Shown piece after piece: positions 48,901 through 62,200 of a stretch of 64,000 bases of DNA; within the stretch, counting starts at the first letter, position 1, and each line of letters begins with the position of its first letter. The stretch lies in NCBI GenBank assembly GCA_000310025.1, contig FN649746.1:2788797-2852796 (forward strand), read 5' to 3'. The notes beneath the pieces are model-generated. The model was not told the DNA's origin, did no database searches, and saw only the letters and a list, made by a program, of their open reading frames with translations. A program made the translations under genes and the position numbers. The stretch is from Ectocarpus siliculosus (lineage: Eukaryota > Sar > Phaeophyceae > Ectocarpales > Ectocarpaceae).

Positions 48901-51900
48901 CAACCGTTACAAGTCCAACCGTTGCAAGTTCGACCGCTCGCTCTCCATGAGCCTGTCCTTGGCGCGGGTGGGGTGGACCAACCGCTACAAGTTCGACCGC
49001 TCGCTTGCCACGAGCCCATCCTTGGTGCAGGTGGAGTTGACCAACCGTTACAATTTCGACCTCTCGCTTACCACGAGCCTGTCCTTGGTGCGGGTGGGGT
49101 TGAGACGTTTGTCGATGTAGCCCTTCTCCAGCATCTGCACCACGGCCAGAAAGGACACCGCGGATCTCGCTTGGCTCTTGCTCCAGAAGTGCTCGTCGGC
49201 CAACATCGCGCTGGACCCAAAACCGGCAACAGGAAGGACTCAGCGTTGGGGCACAGAACGCGTTACTGAATAACCTCTTATCGTGCCCCAAGGCTCGTTT
49301 TTCCTGTTTTCGCTGTGGCGTTACCTAGTAACCAATCATAGTTTGTAGGGTTCTACATGTAGTCGACTTCGAGTGTCTACTTCGTACTTGTATAAAAAAC
49401 TCTCATGTTCCTTGACGCGGGTGCGGGTTGTGTACAACACAACGAAAAATCATTTCTGTTTTCGTCCGACAGCTCTTCTGCGGGCGATGACAGCAGTTGC
49501 AAAGGCAACCAAACTCGACTCGAGATAGATGGTTTCGAGGGTATCCAATAACGAAGGTAGAGTGTGATCGTTGATCAGAGACTCGCCGAAACGGTGCGGC
49601 GACAGCAGTCAACGGTCTTTGTCAGGAACGTCATTTGTTCCTCTTGGGGGTGAAACCGCAACTTCGTTCTCCAGGAATAGAATCTCGACGAAACCCACAA
49701 TCAGCCACAACGAAAGCTTCCTCCCATGAAGGCATCCGCGTCAGAGGGAGAGTTACAGTACGGGCATTTGAAGGTACTGGGCAGAGGCCGTGAACACTGT
49801 TAAGGCGAAGACTACAACAACAACAACAACAACAACAACCACAACCACAACCGCAACCGCAACGGCAAGTGAGAATTTCGGCAGCGCAGACACAACGACG
49901 ACAACAAGACAACCTCATGCACAAACCACACATACGTGTCGATGGTAGGCATGCCCATGAAAGACGGGAGCTCCAACCGGCACTTGAACGAGGGCTCGCG
50001 GTACATCATTGCTGGGAATGGTGTAGAAGTGGACATGGTCGTGGTCAACGACAGATCCCACAGATCAGGAGGGGGGGGGGGCAGTAAGACAGGATAAAAG
50101 GTATAAGGTAACAGAAAACTTTCGATTGGCCAGAACGGCGGTGAAGACTAAAACAACAACACCATTGCCAACAGCATCCCTGCAAAAACAAACAAACAGA
50201 AGGGGCAGCGAAAACAAGGCGCAGACATCACCGACAGAGCCCGAAACACCAACCACGACAACATCAGCAGCCACCAAAAGGTGCCTCACATGGGCCCGAC
50301 TTCTCCTCCGCGATGAGCAAGGGGTGGAAGTCGCAGCCGACGGCGGAGAGAGCTTGGTTCATCAGGGGCGTCGCCATGTCCATGTCCACCACGGCACCCG
50401 AGCTCTCGATGTGGTGTACCATATTGGGGTGAGAGTGTCGTAGCGGTACTCGCCTAAACGGGACGGTTAAACAAAACGACGCCAGGGAAAGGGGAACATG
50501 CCGTTTGGAGGGCCCGTGGAATCATCGTCAGGATCAGCCCGATAGACTTGATAGGCATTCTCTATGTGTTTTGTTTCGTAGCGCCTGCCCAATTCACTCA
50601 TGTGAGAACCAGGGTGCATTATCCACGCTTCATTTCATTCCGAATGGTCATCGCTTTTTCTATTTGTTGCCTCAAGACTTACACGCTAGCCTTCTCGTGG
50701 CCGAGCTGAAACCTCTTGATGTCCTCCGACTCCATGAGCATGAGCGATACGCGATCCCTCTCCATGTCGTCTCCGTCCTGCAAAAAGGGAATTTACACCA
50801 GCCATACCGAAGGCAGGTAGCATAGCGCTCATGGACGTGTAAAAAAAAAAAAGTATTGAAGCCCTGCGTGCGGCGAAGACGAAGGCTGGCAGGTGTACGA
50901 CAACTTCGTCATAAAAGAGCTTGAGCACAAACAGCACTAATCTAAGGTCGCTACACAAACAACCAGTGGGCCATTACCTATTGTGCTCACGCCATATTAT
51001 TTTAATGCCAAGTTTTCCTGGGTAGACATATTATTTGCCTGTGTTCGTATCCATAAAGTTGGTTCTGAGGAAGTGCTTCGACTTTGGCGGGGGCCAACAC
51101 GGATCGAAAGATGTAAAGAAACCATCGTTTGGAAGACGAATATTGACATCAACAGCAACAGGCACTGCACACACAACAACGTCGGCAACACCGCAACAAC
51201 ATTCGCATACCTCGACCATGATAACGAACTTTCCTCCCTTGCTCCTCGCCCTGCCTCTCGTGTGGATAAGGCTGCGGCTGGTCTTAATCTTGTCCATGGA
51301 AACCACCAGGTTGCACTCTGGCACATCGATCCCTTCCGAGCACGCGTCTGTCGTCACTAGGATCTGCTCAAGGCCAACAACAAAACAGGAGAAACCACAC
51401 GCGTTTGTTTGTTTTCACTACGATCTGAAATAAAACAGGAAAACACACGCGTCTTGTCTAAAATATGACATCGACGACAAACAGCACAAGGGAAACACGT
51501 ATTTTTTGTCGTTCACTAGGATCTGTCTTCGACAAAAAACAAACACAAGGAAAACACAGGCGTCTATCGTCACTGGGACCAGAAACAAGGATCTGTCTTC
51601 GACGGGCACAACACCCTCTTCGGTCTTGAATCTGTCTCTTGACAACAAGTGGAAAAAGGGGGAAACATGCGCGTTTTTGCCGGTCTGTGTGTGACGTCAT
51701 CCCATTTACTGCGGACGTCAGGATTACGGTTTGTACACACGTGCAAAGGTTGTTTCGTTTTGTGATTCACGGGAAGCATGATAACAACCCAGCTTGTGTC
51801 GAATGCAGCAACTCCGAAATGTCGAACCGTTTAGTGGAACGCGCGTCTGTCGACGGTTGTCAGGGGACGATGTTGGAAAACTTTGTCAGAGCAAAAAAAT

Positions 51901-52339
51901 TGAAGTGGACAAAAGCGACGAAGACGTACACTCGCTATAGCTACAATGAGATCGCATGGAAAAATAACACCCCACGGACTTGGCAAGAGGAAGTGCACGT
52001 GTCGTCTACATGAGCCTCTGAAACAGCCTAACCCCCGCAGCCCCAAAAATCGAAAACGACAACGATAACAACAATTAACCACAACGACCACAACACCAAC
52101 AGTGGCATCAGCATGTGTCCTCCGATAACCGACAGCAGCAGCAGACCAAGCAGAAACGACAAAACTCTACAAGATCTACGCACCTGCACCTCCCCCGCGC
52201 GGAACATATTGATCGTCTGCGCCATCCTGCTCCGACCGAAGTCATCCCCTTCCGCCAACCCCTCCCCCCCCTCCACCGCGGCCTCCCTTTCGGCGCCCCC
52301 AGACAAGCCCGCCTTTCCCGGAGACGCCGCCGCTTCCCC

Positions 52340-52383
<44 letters not shown>

Positions 52384-55300
52384 TAGCCCTTCTTTGGCGG
52401 TCCATGAAACCGCCTACCCCGAAGTAGACGTCTTCTTCTTTACACTCTTCGGAGTCAGAACCGGAGGAGCTCTCGTGCTCTCTTGCCCTTGTTGGCTCGG
52501 CCTGTTTGCTGTTGCTGTTGCTCTTGTCGGTGCTAGCACCGGTGCCCTCCGCCTGCTTCCAGGAGAAACGAAAAAATGCACCTACGCGTCGTCAATGCTC
52601 TCCCCAACGTCTATCGAGAGCTGTTTCCAACAAACGCCGCACGAACAGGAACGTTCCCACGAGATGTGCCTTCGAGTACTCCCTCTCCAGTCATGGAGAT
52701 TCTGGTGTTTACCTCGAGGATAAGGGAAACCAAGCGCTGGAAAGAGATTAAAAAAATCTACCATATTTAGAGTGAAAGCAACGACCCCAGTAACAGCACC
52801 ACCGTCACCACCACCAACAACAACAACAACAACAATAACAACAACAACGACAACAACGCCGACGATGACCGAGCGGTACTTTCGTGTAAAAAGAAAAACA
52901 GCCGCGCAAATGTTGGTTGAGTATGTTCACCCGTTGCGTACATTACGGGGAGGTGTTAAGTACTGTCGCCTTTTGATACGGTGACGCCATAATCGGCTGC
53001 TGGTGCCTGATCCGCTGCCGAGGTAGACAAGACTAGGGCTCCGTAGTCTTACGAAGTGCGATGGAACAATGCTTGCCCTAAACTCACATCGGAAAGTACC
53101 TCCGATGCTTTCTACCCAAAGCTGTCGGTGTTGAACAAGCGGTACGAAAGGTAGGGAACATCGGTTTCGTGTTTTGAAAACCTCCCAACAAGAACAAGAT
53201 CCTAGCCCCCTTTAGCCAGAACATGGGCCAGGGAACCCGGGCGCTAAGAATATATATATCTGTGTAAAAATCGTTTTCAACAACAGTTATCGATCACATC
53301 GGTTTCAACAGCAGTTATCGATCATATCGGTTTCAACAGCAGTTATCGATCATATCGGTTTCAACAGCAGTTATCGATCATATCGGTAGCAGCCACCCAA
53401 CGTGAGCGAGGGCGGGGATCAGAGACACATGTCCCCCCGTCCCGTCCCACCTTGTCTGCGGGAGTTCCGATGTCCTCCTTGGCCGTCCTCGGCTCCCCTG
53501 AACCGGCACCTGAAAAATCACCGGTACAGAAAACAAACATCAAGCCGTGATGCCGGGGTGGGTGTGTCGGTGCTTGAGAGGACTCGCGCAAGAGGATAAA
53601 AGCCCCAAAGTCAACATACGATGCAAGGGCAATGCCCCACCCCACAACAAGAGAACACACAAACGAAGAAACCGTCGGTGCCTGCCCTTGACACCGGCCC
53701 TTTTTCTGGCATTTTTCTTGTGCCTGTCCTTGCAAATATTAGGAAACATAAACACAAACACATGTCCTTGCAAATGACAATATAATTGATTCGCGCTATG
53801 TTATTTTTTTCTTTCGAATTGCGGCTATGACTCACTTTTAGTTCTAAAAAAAACGAGGGAAGAGAGAGATGCCAACCTGACAGAGAGCACGCTTCCCGTA
53901 GACACGTTTCTGCTCCCATTCTTGTCTACGCCTTTGTCTACGCCTTCAACAAATCAACCCAAACCGAAGCCCTCCAAGTCATGAGACAGGCGAGGACGCG
54001 GAAAGACAAGGCCATGAAAAAAAAAAACACCGAGTCTAAAACCACTCGCAGCAACAGGGGAGAAAAAAGCTGAGAGCTCCAAACGCGCACCTCCTCCTTC
54101 TCCTTGCCCTTCAATGCTTCCTTCCGCTTCTCCTTCCCCGCCCTTCTCTTCTTCTTTTCCTCCCCCCTCTTCTCCTTCCCTACCCTCCTCTTCTTCTTCC
54201 TCTTCCTCGCCTTCCTTAGCGATGTCGTCGGGCAACGGTCGCCACTGCTCCGCGGCCGGGCGGTGGGGCGCGGCATGGCGTTCAGCGCCGCCGCCGTGGA
54301 CGGTAGCGCCTCGAGCGTTGGCACGGCCTACCACAAACCTGTATCCCGAGTGTCAACATAGATCATGTTTCGCTCCAACGTAACAACATGATCCTTACCC
54401 GAATGTCACGATAGTAACCATGGTTCATATATTCCAAAGCAACAACCACAACACAATGATCGATATTATTGCTACGTGTAGTCGTTAACCAACAACACAG
54501 AAAAACTCCTGTGTTTACGTTCTTCCCGATGCGTCAGAGTATACCTCGAGAGGTGTAGGGAAGTGCCCAGAATAGACGGGACGAAAGCACACACGCACGC
54601 AACGAGACTACCGACGCGAATATCATCAACGCAAACAAGAACATGTCATCGTTCATACTCGTATTCGTTAACAGTGCCAAGAGCACCCCCACGCGAATAC
54701 GTGAGCGATATTAAGGTTCAGACTCTGTCTCCATCGGAGAAAAATTCTTGAGCATAAACAAACATCTAAACACCCTTGCTGCAAAAGTTAGTATTATTAG
54801 ACCTACCACCTTATCACACACACCCCACACAAACTCCCCTTCCGTTTCGGTCTGGGTCTTATGGCTCACCCGCAACAGAAGCGGCCGGACAGGGAGTGGG
54901 ACAGGAACGCGCTCAGAACCCTGGCAGTAGCGCGACGCTCCACGAACACCATGCACCTGTTCGCAACACATGGCATCGTATGGGTTCGCTACGTTGGGTG
55001 CAGATACATAGCGTACGATTGCGGTAGCGACAAACGTGGAGACTATGTAGCTCCGCCTGTTCGTCGACTTGATCATTTTCAGGGGCGAGGGATGGAAAGC
55101 TTTGGTGGCTCGTTCCGCGTGTCCCGTGTTCCACGCAAGACAACACCCCCCATAAAAGTATGCTTGCCCCCTGCAACAGAGAATACCACACCCCGCGATT
55201 GAAACGCTGGTGAGGCTCAACGTGAGCCTAGAACGCAAGTGTGCCGTCAGATCAAGCGATAGGGCCAACAATGGTACCACAAACCCACGGAATACGTGAT

Positions 55301-56163
55301 CGTGACGTCATATCAATCAACGACGATACCACAAAACCCATGGAATAAACAACGACGCCTAAGTGTCTCTCCCCCTGTCCGGACAGATTGACTTCCAAAC
55401 CCACACAACAAGTGGCCCTTGAGCAACCCAACGCTAACAACAACAACCCAACACACGTAAGTCTCTCTCCCCCTCTTGACACAGACTGACTTCCACCCCG
55501 CACAACAGATGACCCTTACACAACGCTTAACCCAAACACACCGGAAGTTCTTCGCCTCGTCTCCCCATTGCTCCGAGACGCGCAGGAGGGTCTTGACGAG
55601 GGTGATCACGCGTCCGGGGGTCATGCCCCACTCCGCCGTCGCCGCCGTCGCCGCCGTAGGGGGCGCTCCCGCGTCTCCACTCGCACCGTCACCGCCGCTG
55701 CCGCCGGCAGCTTGGTCCCCGACGCTACCGGCATGAGCGTCGTCGTTGTCTCCATCCTCTTCCTCGTTGCCGTTGCCGGCAGCACCAGCAGCACCAGCAG
55801 CACCAGCAGCACCAACACCGGAGGCCGCGCTGCCTGCGGACGGACGAGCGCCATCATCACGCCGCCCTGTCCCGTCCTCTTCTTGTCCCTTTCGCTCCTC
55901 TCGACCTCCTTCTCCGTCCTCTTCCATCGGATCGTCGCGGGTCTCGTTGCCAGGAGAGTTGACGGCCATACCACCGCCACCGCCGCCGCCTTTGTTCTGT
56001 GCCTCAACCCCGTCCAAATCTTTCCCCTCTCTCTCCTCCCCGTCTTCTTCCATGGGATCGTCGGGTGTGCCAGCGAGAGGCCGAAGGGCTACCCCGCCGT
56101 CCGCGCGCCGCCCCCCGGCAGAACCACCTCGGCGGGGCACTGGCAGGCCCTGACCGGCATCAT

Positions 56164-56203
<40 letters not shown>

Positions 56204-59200
56204 TGCAGCGGTTGACTTGACGGCATTTCCATCCTCACTGACGGTGACACCATCGCCACCATTAGCGACCGCAGAGGCCCCGTCACAGACGCCCTTGCTT
56301 GCACCACGGCCGTCGATGCCGCTGTCGTTGCCGTTCTCCACAAGCATGCGAGCGCCATCGCCCCCTCCGTTCGTCTCCCGTCCCCCCCCCGGGGTGCTTG
56401 CTGCAGCACCGCAACCATTCTCACCGTCACCACCGCCATCGCCGCCCCCGTCAGCCGCCGCCGCCCCCGGTTGCCCAGAGGTGTCCGGCGGAACGGCTGG
56501 GGACGAAGAGCGCGGGGCGCGCTCGATCCCGCAGACCGCCAGCCCGAGAGGGCTTTCCGTGAGGTGTTGCGTGAGCTGGAGAACCACCTAAAATAGTGAC
56601 AATCCCAGGGTGTATCGATCAACCACAACAACGACAGAGGTCCGTCCATTGCGTACCGGTGTAATATTAAACGAGGGGGGGGTGGGGAGGGGAGGTGGGG
56701 CGTGGGGGCAGTGTTTCGAGTGTGGTTCGCAGCGGGGTGAACATGGAGCGTGTGGGCACGGCGTGAGGTGAGGTCAACTGTGTGGCGGGGCACAGGAAAA
56801 TCCTCGTGGGTAGCAACCAGCGAGTTCAAAGCGGTATTTGGCCATTTGTGGAGAACCCAGGAAGCTTGTCCCTACGTTTCTGAGCACAACAGGTGTTCAC
56901 AAAGCCCGACTGCGACTGCCTTATGGCATCGGCACAAAACTACTCCGAGATTTGTTATGTGAAGATAACAACAACAACAACAACAACGACATATTGTGGC
57001 GCGACGGCAGGACGGCAAGTGATTTCTGGAGGAAACGCTGCGTCAAGAAAACGCTCGAACTCAGAGGAACGCGGACAGCGGGAGGATAATGCAAGGGGTT
57101 TGCGGTACGGTGGAGGGTTTAAGAGGCTGAAAGGTTTGAGCACGGTCCGAGATGTAGAACACGGCCTCAAGTGTTGAATACGGTGTGAAAAGTGTGGCAC
57201 ACGGTCTGAAAATAGGAACACGCTCTGAGAAGTGAAACAAGGTAAACCACTGAACGACCTCAGCCAAGGGATGACTGCCTTACGTTGGGGTCGACCATCA
57301 GTGACCAAAGGACGGCAGTGTGAAATCAACAACTGGCGAGTAACTTGACACGGGTATATCGGATACGGCTACAAAAACGCCGCCGCGCCGTTACTAACGG
57401 TATGGAGGTTCGGAAAACCACAAGAGCGCACACAAAAAAAAAGGACAAGAAAACGTAAGAGCGTTCCTGAAACGGCACGCGAGACAGAGGCGACTCAAAA
57501 GCAGCGAGATTAGCGCGTCAATCTACCCGCTACATGAATACCTGCTACAACGCATACTGTACCTTCTTGGTGCGGGTGATCCTGCTTCTGTCCGGCAGAT
57601 TTTCCGCTACGCGGCTCCGCAGAAACCCTTGGGAACAAAAAGAAGCGATTAGGGCAAAAACGGCGAACGAACCAAGAGTTCACACCAACTCGTCAGGTTC
57701 GGTTCTTGACAACGTGTTGTTAACCTCGGCTCTGCTGTCGCCATCAACGTTTACTGTAGCCTATGTGTAATAGTCCGACTACATCATGAGCGGCGGCCCA
57801 TTTTCTACTTGACGATCGCGATGGACAGAGAAATAAACAGAGCCTTAACACGAAATTGACATTTTTTACCCAAGGACCCTTCAGGTCCATTTATTCGAGT
57901 ATACCGTTAGTTAGCCTGTGACCACGGGAATCGACCGCGTCGAGTGTTAGACTAGTACGGACACGTGAAGGTATTGGGTAAAGGTATTGAAAAGGTTTAT
58001 AATGTGACGACAACAACGACAACAACAATTACAACAACAACAACAACAACAACCCAAGGGCGCTAACCGCATCTATTTACCTTCGCAGAACATGACAATG
58101 TGTCTCATGGCGCACCACAGGCCGAGGTGCTGGTAGGAGAACAGCACTGGCCCCACCACTGCCTCCACAAACTTTTCCTGCACGCGCGCAGGCGTCGCAA
58201 CAAAGCACGAACGAGGAGTGACAGGACTGTACACCGTAGGCGATTGCCTTGTATTCTTGTTGTCGATTTCGGTTGTCTGAAAATAGCGTGGAAGAAAATT
58301 TTGTATATCTAATCGCCAACAGATTACAGGCCTAAAGATTGAGCACCCACGTTCCCGAAACAAAGCACAGGTGGACAGTGAGCGTCACATACCGCCGGTT
58401 CTGTTACGGTTGTACAGGGAGAGGCTGGGCGAGGGGTCAGGGCGGTTCAAAGAGAGACAACGGCGGCAGATGCAACAGGCGCAGGAGCCGCAGCGACGGC
58501 AAAATAACCAAACCTTGGAGTCTCCGAAGCCGCACATGCTCTCCGAGAAGAGCATTCGCATCAGGGACTCCAGTTCGTCCACCACTGTCTGGGAGGGGGT
58601 GAATATCTGATCAACAGCATTGCAGGGGTGCGAAAAAACACTTCAAAATTAGCATGACCAGCCTTGTGGCAGTTGAGTGCAGCCTCTGGGAGGGCGCGAA
58701 GCAGGAGGCGGACTAGTAAAGACGAATATGACCAGTCTATTTTGTATAGCCTGTAATAGTCTCTGTGGGAGGGCGTGAACACCGGGACGAAACGAAGCAC
58801 GTGTTTCGTCTCACGGCGGAAGGGTAATGACTTCTAAACAGCAAGGGGAAAGGCAACAACAAAAGTGCGTATTGCCTGTGTTAGCCCGGGTGATGCGTCA
58901 AACATATACACCCATGGCGTGGAAAGGAACCAGAACTTGGCATGTGCCTTGCGGTAGAATAGGGTGTGGTATTGGAGGAGGGCGTGACAGACGCCCGGAG
59001 CATCACAAGGAGGCTGCAGAAGAGTTCACAGGGCAAGCTAGCTTTCTCGAGCGGCCACACAACATCACGAGAAGGCTTGAAAAGCGTCCACACGGAAAAA
59101 CTAGCTTTCTCGACTGGCCACACCTCGTAGGAGAGGAGTTCCCAGTCGGCGTTCGCTTGAAACTCCTCGATGAGGTCGTCCTCGCACACGTAGGCCTTGC

Positions 59201-62200
59201 ACTGCAGGACCTCCACGCACTCGATCGTGGGAGAAGCCGTCATGCCGAAGACCTGGACATCCGGGAACGGAGAAAACAACTTGAAAATAAATCTCCCTGC
59301 GCCGGCATTCTCGACGACACCCTTTTCGATTGACGACACCGTTTCTGAGATCTTGACGACACCCTTTCTGAGAGCTTCCAATAGTCCGGGTAGTCTCCAG
59401 AGTACGAATTCGCGCGCTTCGAGAGCTTGAACAACAACGTTCTACTTCTATCATATTTCGCGGGCAAGCGCAGCGGGTGCTGGGCTCGACGACCTTCCCC
59501 CGCACACGCTCGGTCAAAGTGGGCAACACCGATCGAGAACGCCACAACAACCATAGGGAAAAAATAAACCCGCCGCAACACGTTGGCGCCCCTTGCTCTT
59601 GCGGTCAATTCATTCGAGAGTTTTCTGCCTCGTCCCCTGGCGTTCCCCCCATCGTTGTCGTTCGATGCCGGCAAGCTCCCACGCCGGCCAAACTTTAGGG
59701 CTTCCTCATGTGCCCATAATTCATTTTCTTTTGGCATCTGTTATGCGTTACCAGCCTATCTCGCTATAAGGAACCACCAACGGGCACGTGCGGTTCACCG
59801 GAATCATCTTGGATACGGCAGAGCTATATGGTGTTGGAATAGCAGCCACCGCTCCTCCCCGAGAAATCGAGCATACGCGAGGAAAAAAAAAAACTTCGAC
59901 GAAACATACTAGGAAACAGCGCGGGGGGCACCCCCAACCTCAACTAAAGCCTAGTTCCCATCTTTTGCACAGTCCCGTCATGAGGGAGGGAGATTGATAG
60001 GGAGGGAGCCAAAAATGACTAGACTACGTACGGCGGCAGTGAGAGCAGTTGGATCCCGAGTTTACGGTCGAATTCGACGCCAAAGCGTGTCCGGGGTCGA
60101 AAGCAGAACAACTGCTAAAAACATTGATGAATCACTCAAGAGCGTCCGTTCTGATACGCCATTCAAACAGCTCCACGAAACAGGTCGACTTGTTGACGAA
60201 CGTCAAAGGCTTCATGGCCTTGCACACAACACACACGGCCATCTGACCAGCAAAGCGTCACGCACACACACGCTGGCGGGTTCGCAGACCAGTCTATGTC
60301 AATCAGCTTGAGTCGAACCACGGTGAACTCCACATTGATAGCGAGAGACGAAAAAAACGGGAAAAAACGCCGGGAAGGTCGCCAGTGAGAAACCGGTTCC
60401 CTTCGTGTCTCACACATCTCCCGCCACCCACGAGCTTGGACGGCGAATGTAGATGACAACTGCGGCTAGCTCTACGCATGCTGGTTCTCGGAGACTTCAT
60501 ACTCTGCCAGCAACGGAGCTCAAAACATGTGGTGTCAGAGCGTTTCCAGGCAACATCACATCAGTTTTGGTCGTCATTCGCCCTCGATAAATCGGACTCA
60601 AAACTGCGTTAGAGTGGTTTGCGACAACAAGCACATTTAGTGCTGATGCGGGTCGTTCGGGACCCGAATCAGCAAGAACTCTGCTTGTTGTCGCGTGATG
60701 TCAGGGCCTCCTACTAGCTTCGTGTACTCGGAATAGAGGACTATGTTGTGGTGCTGTGCTGCTGATAATTATCAAGTATTGAAAAGCTGGAAACAATTGT
60801 TGAACAGCTCAAAACGGGGGGGGGACACGGGGGCAGGTGGGGGTTCTTTTGATAATTTTACCGCGGGAGCTATCACGGTCGCCACCCACTGGTACAGCAG
60901 GGGATGCACGTGTGCGTCTCCCTACGGATGCAAACATTTAAGGGCACACTGCTATCCTAGGCGGCGGTGGAAATTCTTCGCTCCTCGCCTATGCACAGAT
61001 TGGAACAAATCAAACACAATGTCGAACGCAGGTACTGCAAAATGCTATCATAGAACCAAACACAAAATGCCCGATCAATGGAGCTGTAAACCAGAAATCG
61101 ATGCGTAACATCTGCAGTAGAGAACCGGGCTCTTCGGCTCATGACCTTGGCCAGAAGGCCACAAATGACGCGAGCTTGGCGGAGAGACTCGGGGTAAGCT
61201 GACAAGAAAAGTGTCAATAAAGTATCGACCGCCGCCCACCATAGGGGTGGAAACAAAGTTGGGGGCACAACACTGCGATGTACCTTGGGTAGGGGCCCCC
61301 TGTTCTTCCTGAGCTCGAGGTAGAAGGCCATGACACGGGCGTAGGGGTGCTTTTTCCTGGCCTTGTGGCACTCGTCGAAGACCAACACCCCGACGTCCTT
61401 GAGCGACAAGTACTCGTTCCCGCGGTGCAGGAGGTTGAGCAAGGCGTTCGGGGTCATCACGAGAACCTCTTTGCTGAAAATACGAACCGAGAGTGTATGG
61501 GAACAAATTTTGCGGGTACGGTAAAGGGGCAAAGGTGTTAAAGGTGAATTTTGTTAATGTCGCACGTATCGCTTTCCACGTTTTTTTTCACAGTTAGACT
61601 ATCCACACAAAAACACCAACAAAAGCCAGAGGCAACACTGGTGGAAGGCCAGAAATATCAGGGCACAAGCTCACAAGGATTGGCTGAGGGCTGCAAAAGA
61701 GTTGCCGTCAGGACAAATATGTGGTGAGCAACAATTTGCGCTTCTTTACAGCGGTGCGTTGAGAGCAACCACCTACACACCCATGCTGAAAACCCGGGGG
61801 GGGGGGGTGTACTCATAGTCGTGCATGCCGTAGTCGTTTGACCATTGACCTCGCATCCCTACAAAGCCGGGACGGAGCACGCCGGGTTCTCACCGGACCA
61901 GGCTCTCACATCACCAAGCGCGAAGCGCCGTGAGGTATTTGGCGAGTCGCATGAAGGGTGAGCTGCATCCTGCTAAGGGTGTTCGGCATCTTGGCTTACT
62001 TCCTTGCGTACGGATGACAGCTACGTATGACTTAGTTTATTTTCTGGTGCTTTCACTTCCATTGACAGTTGTAAGCACTGTGTAACTGCCTCGAGGAAGC
62101 TTGACCATTTTAACACAACGTGGTGCGATCATCCCCCGTTGCGCGGAGTGAGGGTTCTCGACCCCGCACAACATGATCTACTCGACCACCATTTTGGTTA

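Noticed and set aside
53271-53387. CRISPR-like array
   Set aside because: The 28-bp units are directly tandem with no spacers, in a eukaryotic intron.
59994-60311. Possible plus-strand gene in the Dicer intron, and alternative minus frames there
   Set aside because: No splice-consistent extension and no recognisable domain; Dicer exons on either side already join in phase without it.
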